Below are positions 43,863 through 53,280 of a DNA stretch of 64,000 nt, one piece after another. The translations under genes were made by a program, and so were the position numbers. Every line of letters starts with the position of its first letter. Position 1 is the stretch's first letter. The stretch is from Taxillus chinensis (Eukaryota; Streptophyta; Magnoliopsida; Santalales; Loranthaceae). The stretch lies in assembly GCA_023512835.1 (NCBI GenBank), contig CM042085.1, positions 49,271,069 through 49,335,068 of the forward strand. Direction: 5' to 3'. A model generated the notes under the pieces. It was not told where the DNA came from. It saw nothing but the letters and a program-made list of their open reading frames with translations, and searched no databases.

Positions 43863-44867
43863 AAGTGCGGAGTAAGGAAACTAGATGCGGAGTAAAGAAA
43901 CCAGATGCGGAGTAAGGAATCCGGACTTATTACTCGCCCGGAGTAAGGAACTTACATACGGAGTAAGGAACTTACATACGGAGTAAGGAACTTACATACG
44001 GAGTAAGGAACTTACATACGGAGTAAGGAACTTACATGCGGAGTAAGGAACTTACATACGGAGTAAGGAACTTACATACGGAGTAAGGAACTTACATGCG
44101 GAGTAAGGAACTTACATGCGGAGTAAGGAACTTACATGCGGAGTAAGGAACTTACATGCGGAGTAAGGAAGCGCTGACACGGACTAAGGATTCCAGTACT
44201 GAATAGATACGGAGTAAGCAACCACTGACACGGAGTAAGGTTCCGAGCTTCATTAACTACGGAGTAAGGAAAATTACACCGGACCAAGAAGACACTGCTC
44301 CAACAAAACCGCATTTAAAGTTATCAGCTCGTGATGTCCCGATGTAAGACGAATGCATTTAGAACAAGAAGAATCTTACACGTGGATCATCCGGATATGT
44401 GGACACAACCTTAATTGTATCTCGGAACTCACAAAGACACTTATACTCTTCAAATCCAAGATCTTGAGCTCCACAATCCGCAGCAGTCAAGGCAGACAGA
44501 TTACCGAGGGATAGTTAGTGCGGAACGCATTCCGGAACTTCAAGTTCCAAGGTTGTCTCTTAGGAATGTTTTGTATAAATATTCATACTTATACTTCATG
44601 TAGACAAGAGTGCTCAGGCGGGTAAAAAGTGAAAAGGAACTTGGCTAGAGTGTGAGTTCATTTTTTGTAAACAGAGTGTAAGAGAGTGTTTGCTTCTATT
44701 TTGTTGTAATCACCTTGTGATAATAAAACAAAATACTTCCACTATCTGGTTATCTTCCCAGTGATTCTATCACTTAAACTAGATAAGTCTTTGTGTCTTG
44801 AGAGAAAAGAAAGAGTTCAAATAAGAGCCTATTCACCCCCCCCCCTTTAGGCTCCAAGGGACCATCA
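43863..44867 (+). repeat. Copia 3' LTR, 5'-truncated
   Basis: About 1 kb corresponds to 38020-38957 of the 5' LTR and ends with the same C run and GGACCATCA. Relative to the 5' LTR it shows many substitutions and indels of tens of bases (for example around 44600), far more than the LTR pairs of B or Tat1. It contains the expanded 20-bp array. Confidence 0.85.
43941..44170 (+). repeat. 20-bp minisatellite in the copia 3' LTR
   Basis: Eleven and a half near-perfect units of GAGTAAGGAACTTACATACG, alternating with CATGCG variants, run with an exact 20-bp period. The corresponding place in the 5' LTR has only three perfect units plus two separated ones. Each unit contains GTAAG-GAA-CTTAC, a perfect 5-bp hairpin with a 3-base loop. 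Confidence 0.93.
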
Positions 44868-45080
44868 TAATCATATGATCTTATCCACAGTTTAGCATAC
44901 ATTCACAGCAAATGCAACTAGTGCCCTAATGCCAATGCATGCAAATCCTACCACAAGACTGGACTACCCTAAGTACACCTTGGAGGCTCAAAGAGGACCA
45001 TGTTGATCAGGCATGTCCCTCCAGGCTCCTCCAAAGGACTTAGGATAACCAGGTCCGCCCACTACCCTAGGCCAACTAGA

Positions 45081-45096
45081 CCATGCTCTGATACCA
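45081..45096 (-). other. Primer binding site, initiator Met tRNA (chromovirus C)
   Basis: The minus strand reads TGGTATCAGAGCATGG three bases from the LTR end, identical to A. Confidence 0.9.
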
Positions 45097-45099
45097 TAT

Positions 45100-46181
45100 T
45101 ATCACGCCCCGGATTTCCAACCCAAGGAAACCGGTACGTGACTCCCCTTGTACCCACACGGAGGGCAAAGGGGTTAGGATGCAAACCCCAAATTTAACAT
45201 TTTAAACATCCACAACACATTTCAAGAAAGTAATGTCCATAAAAGTAATCCACAATCCAAACCAGTCTTTATTACAACAAAATCCTTTCCAATCCATCCC
45301 CACTGGGGTTACATCAATTCCCATAAAAAAAATAACATAAATGGAAGAATAAATAAGGTCTTCCACCTTGGTGTATCCACCTAACGCCTGTAAGTCCCTG
45401 GAAAACAAGCAAACACAGTAGGAGGGGTGAGCAACCACAGCTCAGTAGGGATCAAGTCTCCCCAACCCTTCCCATGTTCCTAGCGGCTACATGCATGTGC
45501 ACAGGTGTAGTGATGTGGCAGTATGAGAAAAAGAGTAAAACATTCCACACAAGTGGGTGTAACCCCAGCCCCAGTCACACTGGCTAACAAACATCTCAAG
45601 CAAGTAATTTAACCGCCTCTTCAGGCCACTGATTTAACCGCCTCTCAGGCAAAGTAGTTTAACCTCCTCTTTAGGCCAGATACCACAGTCATGCACACAA
45701 CACACACTACGGCCACTTAAGCATAAAACCAAACACTTGGTGTGCACCCATTCACAAGTGCACAAACCCAGTCATTCAGGCAATAGAACAAACACCCAGC
45801 ATGCATATATACACCAAATCACAAGTCCAGCCACACAGACATATTACCAAACACGTAATGGGCATATACACACAGCTATGTTCACACAGGCATTTCATCG
45901 AACATATAGCATGTAACAACAGAATCACACCAAAATGCCATTGAAGGCCAACATCCATATAGGAGATCACACCTATATGGATTACATATGTATATATAAA
46001 CAATTATAATCCATAGTTTACCCTAGAACCCTAGGACAGAGGAGGATTTAGGAAGAACAGAACCCCTACCTCAAGTAAGACGCAACAACACGGCAATAGT
46101 CTGATCCCACGCCGAACGCCGTCCACCCACGAGACTCTGACCACCCACGCAAGACGCCCGGCAGCAACCAGGAGCTCTCCT

Positions 46182-46222
<41 letters not shown>

Positions 46223-46916
46223 GACGGCTGGTGGAGCAACAAACCTTAAACCTAAAACAGAGGGGCTTCTCCTCCTTATATAGACAACACAACATCAAAA
46301 CGACGTAGTTTTAATTAAGTGAATCCCAGCATCAAAACGACGTAGTTTTGATGGAACAAGCTATGACCTTCCCACATCCATATACACCAAAATATTCACA
46401 ATTCCAACATGGTCCTTTGGGAAGAGATGATTAGAATGACAAAACTAAGGTAACCATGCAAAAACATGCCTGCATGCCAATTTGAACGCCAATTCCCCAA
46501 TTGACGTGCAGCTCCAAATGCACTCAAACTTCACCCCAAGCCTCCTTGCATCTTGTAGAGGTCTAGGAAGCAAAAATATGCTTGCACGTGAAATGGGTGA
46601 ATTCACGTGCAGCTCCAAATGCTCTAAAATTTCTGTGGTAGATAGAGGACCTCATTCTAAGAAACTTTTGTTCTTGCACGCCAATTGTTTGAGGCCATCT
46701 ACTAGGTCAAAAGTGAGCTCCAAGATCAGCCAAAACAGCTTAAAACCGCCTGTATACGCATAGCATCTTCCTAGGGCATAAAGGTACGTTATCACTTGTC
46801 ACATGCACCTCCCAAAAGTCCCCTCTTGGGCTCATCTCTTACCTCAAACTTGTGCACCAACATCCAAGGTGTTTGTGGTTAACTTCATACACACGGGTTA
46901 CACACGGGTCATTACA
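45100..46916 (-). repeat. Chromovirus C 5' LTR
   Basis: This LTR of about 1.8 kb starts TGTAATGACCCGTGTG on the minus strand at 46916. Its end carries TGATA where A has TGACA (one base changed at 45101). It has a CT microsatellite (46185-46220) and a TATA box (46274-46283, minus). CACGTGAA motifs occur near 46580-46610. In place of the CCCGG array it has an AACCGCCTCT repeat (45610-45680). Confidence 0.9.
46294..46352 (-). promoter_or_regulatory. Tandem palindromic promoter module, two copies (LTR C)
   Basis: Copies at 46294-46315 and 46331-46352 are 37 bp apart and retain the ACGT core. Arms are ATCAAAAC and GTTTTGAT, with one arm reading GTTTTAAT. They lie 10 bp from the TATA box, as in B. 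Confidence 0.75.
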
Positions 46917-46924
46917 GGAACAGC

Positions 46925-47068
46925 TGTCAAGCCCCGGATTTCCAACTCGAAGAAACCGATTCATGACTTTCCTTTACCCACTTGGTGGGCAAGGAAGATC
47001 CTCCTTTTTTTTGCTCCCACGCTAGACGTCGTCCACCCACGCGAGTCACCCCAGTAGCAACGATCAGG

Positions 47069-47114
<46 letters not shown>

Positions 47115-47785
47115 TGCGACGGCTGTGGCGGCTGGCAATAAAAACCCTAAACCTAAAACAAAGAGAGCTCCTCCTCCTTATATAGACCTCACTTATCAAA
47201 ACGACGTAGTTTTGATAAGTGAACCCCAACATCAAAACGACATAGTTTTGATAAATGAATCCCATCATTAAAACGATGTAGTTTTGATAAATGAATCTCA
47301 TCATCAAAATGACGTAGTTTTTATAAATGAACCCTAACATCAAAATGACATAGTTTTGATAAAAGAAACATGTAAAAAACCTTCCTGCTTCCACACAGGA
47401 CAAAATACCCACAATTCGAATATGGTTCTTTAGGAAAAGATTATCAGCATAACAAAATGAAGAAGACGATGCAAAAACATGGTTGCACGTGACAAAGGCC
47501 ATTGTCACGTGCGAGCTCCAAATGGCTTAAGATTTTGCCACAAGCTTTATAACTTAGTTTGGAAGGCTCCCATGCAAAAACAACACTGCACGTGACAAAG
47601 CCATTGTTGTGTGCAACCTCAATATGCTCCCTCTTGAGCTCATCTTTTGCCTTATGCTTGCTTATCTATATAAAAAGTGATCTAGCCAATGTGTGTGAAA
47701 AGAAAACTCCAAAAAACTTGACAATTGCCACTCAAAAGGCATAACGGTGACTAACTCCTCACATTCCAAAACATGGGTCATTACA
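46925..47785 (-). repeat. Chromovirus D 3' LTR, internally deleted
   Basis: Only 861 bp remain compared with about 1.8 kb in A and C. The terminal ~65 bp joins directly to the segment just downstream of the promoter (GCTCCCACGCTAGACGTCG near 47010), which removes the CCCGG array and transcribed region. A poly-T run marks the join (about 46998-47009). It retains a CT tract (47071-47112), a TATA box (47177-47186) and five palindromic modules. Confidence 0.88.
47195..47360 (-). promoter_or_regulatory. Five-copy palindromic promoter array (LTR D)
   Basis: Five 22-bp imperfect palindromes start at 47195, 47231, 47267, 47303 and 47339, with an exact 36-bp period. The arms ATCAAAAC/GTTTTGAT are mostly kept. 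The central bases vary (CGACGTAG, CGACATAG, CGATGTAG, TGACGTAG, TGACATAG), each differing by C-to-T or G-to-A changes at CpG. The array lies directly upstream of the TATA box on the minus strand. The other LTRs here have two copies. Confidence 0.85.
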
Positions 47786-47800
47786 TCCTCTCCCCCTTAA
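47786..47800 (-). other. Polypurine tract of chromovirus D
   Basis: The minus strand reads TTAAGGGGGAGAGGA directly before the LTR, identical to B at 19776-19790. TTTCGAGGACGAAAAG lies just upstream, also as in B. Confidence 0.88.
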
Positions 47801-48083
47801 GACTTTTCGTCCTCGAAAGGAGACAACATGCCACTAGAACCACAAGAAATAACAAATACATGCAACCCATTATGCAAAACCGAAAGCCACAACACAAATG
47901 GATCATACACCGCACACAGTACATAACTGGACATACGTCCACAAACGCAATAGAGGACCACCACAATGCATATAACACATATCCGCATCAAATACACACC
48001 TCAAATACAAGTTAATGTCTAAAAAGGACAATACACACATAAAACCGCATCACTATCGCTTGGCCAAAAGCCACCTCCCACCC

Positions 48084-48150
48084 TCAAGCTTGTTCGTCCT
48101 CGAGCAACTCCGAGTGCTGCTCACGCATCATGGACTCACATTCCCATGTC
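48084..48150 (-). pseudogene. C-terminal tail of integrase chromodomain region (chromovirus D)
   Basis: The minus-strand translation MMREQHSELLEDE followed by a stop matches the end of the B integrase (VMREQHPALFEDEHS, 19416-19462). Only about 22 codons are recognisable; upstream sequence diverges immediately. It confirms the orientation of D. Confidence 0.7.
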
Positions 48151-49704
48151 TACTCCGCAAGATGTGTCATCCTCGAGAAGACAATACACCTTCTATAATG
48201 CACATGCGAATGCACATCGCCCACAACCATTCACATACCCGCGACTGAGGATATCACACAACCACACACATGAAGGCACGTACCCACAAACCCAATATAA
48301 CACAAAATGATAAGGAAACACATATTCTAATCTCACAAACAATCCATGTCCTCCTCACCTAACACATTTATACTCCCATCCCCAATGCGTTTAACCAATC
48401 ACATAGGTAGGTCACAGACCAACTCACAGCACAAACACTACTACAAGGAAGAACACCACAAACAAAACTCCTCCAGAAAATGAAGCTTAAACGTTCCACT
48501 GCCCATTCGCAAACACCATACAGACTCTTCCATTGGGAGTTGGGAGTTTCCTCATAACCCTCCCACCGTCGGACTTTTTGTCCTCAAAAAGAGAAGCCAA
48601 ACAGCAAACACCACAATGAGATCAAAGCAACACATACTGCATTAATTATTACAAACATTGTTAGTAATTTCCAAATGAGTACCTCCATTTATCCAACATG
48701 AACGTAATACTCATGAGCATATGAAGATACCAAACAATAACCCACCACTCAGATTTGTTGTCAACTGACACCAACAATTTACAACGCAACCACACCCCAT
48801 ATGTAGACCTTGCCCTTACAGCAAGCACAATGAGGTCACAATGAAACGTAAACAAACAAGATAAAGAGCGTTATGCAAACCACAATCACATTCCCACACA
48901 GGGAGATCACCATAGAAGCACCATCATCACTGCTAAAACTGCCTCACTCTATTGCGAAACATGCGTGGGGCTCTGAGGAACACATCCTTAATCAAAGAAC
49001 ATTGGAACCCAACCAACGCCAATGGTGACTCAAAATGACTTACAATCCAGGACACAACAATATTAGGATGGAGTTTGCCCTCAACCATTTGGTCACAGTC
49101 AATATGACGCCCAATGGAGTCCAAGGATTAACTCAAAATAACAAATTCAGTACCATACACAACCACAGCAAGACCAAAATCCACCATCGGGCTATCACCA
49201 GTCACTGACTTTGAGAATCTACTAAAGAATTCCATGAACCAAAATGCCACACAAATAACGCCTCTCGAACACTTTGTACTAGCATCCTTGATCACGGTCA
49301 AATAAGAATCCACCAAGGTCCCACATAGCCTTCACATTAACTGAGGCTTACATTATAGCCCAAGAGATAACGCCTTACCGAGTTGGCAGACACCATACGC
49401 AATAAAGTGTGACTTCTCCTCTGACATTGGTTAAGTATAAATAACACAGCTCTCTCCGATTAGGAAAATCCTCCTGCCTGTAACAAGACAATTGATACCT
49501 CTGTGCCGCCACTCGCAGGTCACAAAGGAATCCTTTGCCTCCATGACATACTCCACCTCATGGCCCACCAACTCCCCTATGCCAACCATTGCGTTCTATC
49601 TCAACACACCAACAAAACACTCAAATTGACCAAGAAATACTCAGGCTCTAGCCGCAGCTTAATGTGGTCACTACAATTCCTCCGGGTAGGCACAAGAAAC
49701 AAGA
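48151..49704 (-). other. Decayed or unrelated interior of chromovirus D
   Basis: About 1.55 kb hold no gene I can support. 48570-48600 repeats a weak CTTTTTGTCCTCAAAAAGAG version of the motif next to the polypurine tract. 49517-49700 matches 80-250 of element A, so it belongs to the same element family. Integrase core, RT and gag are absent. Confidence 0.6.
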
Positions 49705-49774
49705 TGTAATGACCCGTGTTTGGGGTTCAAGGAGATAGCCATGGGAGGGAAGACACATCGAGGGATGTGACTAT
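49705..49774 (+). repeat. Start of a plus-strand chromovirus LTR (F), cut by Tat3
   Basis: TGTAATGACCCGTGTTTGGG is the start type of the chromovirus LTRs A, C and D, here on the plus strand. After 70 bp it is interrupted by the Tat3 LTR. The probable target-site duplication of Tat3 is ACTAT (49770-49774); the second copy would lie outside the window. Confidence 0.75.
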
Positions 49775-52746
49775 TGTCATCACTGGTTTTCGTCCGGGCC
49801 CTTTTGGGGTGGGCACAAACTAAACCAATAGTGAGAAATTTAGAGTCGCCACCAACTGTTTTTTGGGGTACAGTTGGATACCCTCTACTTTGAGTAGTTT
49901 AAGGTGTGGTCTGTGTTATCAGAGAAGGGTTCGGGAGTTGGTTACGTGTAGGGAAGGATTAGCACCCCTACAGCGCCCTTTCGGTATCTATTTTCGGAAG
50001 AGGAGGTTTTTATTTATTTTTACTGTTGTAATTGGGTCAAGGCACTATGGTTTTCCTAGAAAGTCTATACTTTTATTTTACTAAGTTATTTGTTAAAGTT
50101 ATGGTTAAAATTGTTTTACCTTAAATTTCTAAAGGAAATCCTAAATGTTTTGTTTTTTTTGTTTTTTTGTTTTTTTTGTTTTTGTTGTTGTTTTAAATGG
50201 AACATGAAATCTTTTTGGTGTTTGGCTTTTTTTTAATTTATGACATTCGATTTCCTTATCTAAAGTGAACCCACAAATGGATAAGTCTAAATGATGCATG
50301 TGAGTGGAGGGGTTTTAATTTTTGTTGTTGTTGTGGTTGTAAAAGGACACGTTTATTCATTTTTGGTTTTTTTTTAACTAAGCCTTTTTGTTATTTTTAT
50401 TATTTTTGTTTTATTTTTGGTATTGAAAAACGTACTTGATAAATCTAAGAACGCTATACTTATCACTATCATTTTTATTTATGTTATATTGCATTTATTA
50501 TTTTGTATTAGAAAACATACCCAAAAACATACCCGAAATATTTTGTAATACTCTTCCTTTTTGTTTTGTTTTGTTTTGTTTTGTTTGTGTTTTTTTTTTT
50601 TTTTGGAAAACATGCCTAAAACATCAAAAAAAAAATCTATGCTATATTATATTTATGTAAATTAAAAAAATTACATCTTTATTTTTTTTATATTGGAAAA
50701 CTAACATAATAACACAAAAAAATATTTATATCACTTTATTCTATTTATGTGAATTAAAAAAATGTTTTTACATCTTTTTTTTATATTGAAAAACTAACAT
50801 AATAACACCAAAAAATATTTATATCACTATATTCTATTTATGTGAATTTAAAAAAAATATTTTTACATCTTTTGCTTTTGTTATTTGGAAACTGACATAA
50901 TAACACAAAAAAATATTCATATCACTATATTCTATTTATGTGAATTTAAAAAAACGTTTTTACATCTTTTGCTTTTGTTATTGGAAGACATACCTAATAA
51001 CTAAACCCAAAAATTAAACAATTATGTGGTGTGTGTATCAGAATACTAAATACAATCCCTTCTCTTCTTCTTTTTTTGTCTCTCTCTTTTTTGTTTTTTC
51101 TTTTTGTTTTTTGCTTTTTTTTTTTGCTTTTTACATATTACAATTACATACAACAAAATAAACAAACAAAAGTAAAAAAATACAACAAGAAGAGAAAAAA
51201 AGAAAGAAACAAAAATACAAAGAGATAAAAATAATATTACAGCGCCTAAACAAAAAAGAAACACAAATAACAAAAAAAAATGAAATTTAGCAATATAGAA
51301 CAAAATAAACAATAATAAAAGGGTAGCGGAACCGACTTTATCGATCTTGACAGCGGCACCACGTCCGAGCTATCCTATGGGCGTCGGTAGCGTTGAAAGA
51401 AACTCCGAGTCCGGTGGAAAACTGTGAACTCACCTTATGCAATGTGCCGGAGCTTGGCCGGAACTTGAAATTGACGCCGGAGACGGATCGGAACTTGGGA
51501 GGGATTGGAGATGATTGGATTTAATTTATTGCTGTAAAGGAAGGGAGATATGTAATGATTTTTGGGGTTTTTTTTTGTTTGAAGATTGAAAAATGAGATA
51601 GAGGATGATTTTTTTTTGAGAATTTTGGTAGGATTTTTTTGGGATGAAAAATAATATTTTTTTTATTTGTGTTTTGGGAAAGGAGAGTGGAGAGGAAGGA
51701 AGAGAGAGTAGGCTTTTTTTTTGGGAAAATTCGTGGGATTTTTGGGATGGAAAATGAGGTTCATGATTTGGGTTTTGGGAAGAAAAATGAAGAGAAAGGA
51801 AGAGGGAAAGTGGCTTTTTTGGGGGGAAAATTCGCTTTTTTTGGGATGAAAAATGAGGGGTATTTATAGTTAAGGAAGAAGAAGAGAAGAGGAGAAAAAA
51901 AACTGTCGGCAATACTGTTCATGAACAGTATACGGGTACTGTTCATGAATAGTACCCAAATTTGAATTATTATTTTTTTATTCTGATTTTGTTTTTTTTC
52001 TTAAAACAAAATACAAAAAAACAAAAAAACAAACATGTCAAAATTTATTATTATTTATTAATTAATTAATAATTTTTTATTTTTATTTTTTTAAAAAAGT
52101 TTTTTTTAGTTTTAAATTTATATATTTTTGGGCCTGTGAATAGTACACGGGTACTGTTCACATGTGGGGTTTTTTTTAGTATTAGTTTTTAATTATGATT
52201 TTTTGGGGCTATGAACAGTATGCGAGTACTGTTCATACGTTTTTTTAAGTTTTTTAGTATTAGTTTTAATTAAGATTTTTTGGGGCTGTGAACAGTATGT
52301 GTACTGTTCACACGTGGGGTTTTTTTTTACAAGAAAAGTTTTTTAGTATAGTTTTTATTAATATTTTTTGGGTTGTGAACAATACGCGGGTACTGTTCAC
52401 ACGTGTTTTTTTTAAAATAGCCAATATATATCAAAATTCTCACAATGACGAGAGGATCATGATGGTGTGGTTTGTGACCTGATTTGGAGTGCGGTTTTGC
52501 AAGTCAATTATCATTTAACCGACATTAGCGGTCTGAACACTGTTTTGACCATAACTTCGTCATTTGACCTCAAAATTGAGTGTGGTCGGAGGTGTTGATT
52601 CTCAAATTTGATTTTCCATCACCTGTGACTGTCTCTTTCCCACCCTTTATCTTAATGGTTACGCCTCTTTATTTTCTATACAAAGTCAATGACAGATATG
52701 GAATAATAAATATATATGTCTAACCCGGACAAAATGGGGTCCAACA
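49775..52746 (-). repeat. Tat3 3' LTR
   Basis: This 2972-bp LTR runs from TGTCATCACTGG to GGTCCAACA. The outer ~250 bp at the left and ~100 bp at the right match the Tat1 LTR. The middle is different and very A/T-rich, with imperfect ~115-bp repeats (50630-50990, each with TTTTTACATCTTTT and a GAAAACTAACATAATAACAC-like segment). A family of ACTGTTCA palindromes lies at 51913-52400. No gene is present. Confidence 0.92.
51913..52400. repeat. Family of ACTGTTCA/TGAACAGT palindromes in Tat3 LTR
   Basis: Six palindromic units lie at 51913-51930 (perfect, TACTGTTCATGAACAGTA), 51937-51954, 52136-52161, 52211-52236, 52288-52311 and 52375-52400. The later four have arms GTGAACAGTA and TACTGTTCAC around a short core, often followed by CACGTGG. 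They could form hairpins or act as dimeric protein-binding sites. They are absent from the Tat1 LTR. Confidence 0.85.
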
Positions 52747-52763
52747 GCTGCCCCTCTTTGTGC
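52747..52763 (-). other. Polypurine tract of Tat3
   Basis: GCACAAAGAGGGGCAGC on the minus strand abuts the 3' LTR, identical to Tat1. Confidence 0.9.
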
Positions 52764-52926
52764 ATTGTTTGTATACAAACATTGTACAAAGATAAAAGGG
52801 AGTCATTTTGGACGGGTTGGAGTGCTTACCTGATTTACCAAATGCTAAAGCAGAAGGAGAGTGGGACGTCGTGTCTCTCTCCAAGCATGACAAGGGGTTT
52901 CTCAGGCCGGTGAATTTTGGACAATT

Positions 52927-53280
52927 TTGAGGAGGCATTTAAGGCCTAACAGAGTTGGAAAAGGTATCCAAGGCCTAACAAGAATTGAAAAGGCATCCAA
53001 GGCCTATCAGGAATTGAAAAGGCCTCCCAGGCCTAATAAGAATTGAAAAGGCATCCAAGGCCTCAGAGGAATTGAAATAGGCATCCATGGCCTAACAGAA
53101 AAGGAAAAGGCATCCAAGGCCCATTAGAAAGGGAAAAGGCATCCAAGGCCCAACAGAAAGGGAAAAGGCATCCAAGGCCCAACAGAAAGGGAAAGGGCAT
53201 CCAAGGCCCAACAGAAAGGGAAAAGGCATCCAAGGCCCAACAGAAAGGGAAAAGGCATCCAAGGCCTAACAGAATTTGAA
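52927..53280 (-). repeat. ~29 bp tandem array in Tat3 3' UTR
   Basis: About a dozen units contain AAAAGGCATCCAAGGCCCAA followed by CAGAAAGGG or a variant. The period is exactly 29 bp at 53109-53260. It sits where Tat1 has its 38-bp array but shares no obvious sequence with it. Confidence 0.9.

Larger units (their letters stand above)
36666..44867 (+). mobile_element. SIRE/Maximus-like Ty1/copia element, 3' truncated and possibly chimeric
   Basis: The order is 5' LTR, initiator-Met PBS, gag, protease, integrase, partial RT, then a partial 3' LTR. Copia order (integrase before RT), the large LTR with C-rich end and the long gag with a basic, coiled-coil C-terminus suggest the SIRE/Maximus lineage. 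The end of RT, all RNase H, the polypurine tract and the first half of the 3' LTR are missing at a junction at 43862. Flanks are GATAT on the left and TAATC on the right and do not match. The left flank is Tat2 and the right flank is chromovirus C. Confidence 0.9.
44868..46916 (-). mobile_element. Chromovirus C, 5' LTR and leader
   Basis: The minus-strand order is LTR (45100-46916), PBS (45081-45096) and about 210 bp of leader that matches A and B. The rest of the interior is absent; the copia element ends directly against the leader at 44867. No protein-coding part of C remains. Confidence 0.88.
46925..49704 (-). mobile_element. Chromovirus D, 3' LTR and decayed interior
   Basis: The minus-strand LTR (46925-47785) is preceded by a polypurine tract (47786-47800) and a short acidic integrase tail, which makes it a 3' LTR. 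The upstream interior to 49704 has no recognisable RT, protease or gag. It shares 49517-49700 with element A (80-250). The interior ends where a plus-strand LTR begins at 49705. Confidence 0.8.

Noticed and set aside
49705..49774. A solo LTR at 49705
   Set aside because: Only the first 70 bp are visible before Tat3; whether it is solo or belongs to a full element cannot be told from this window.
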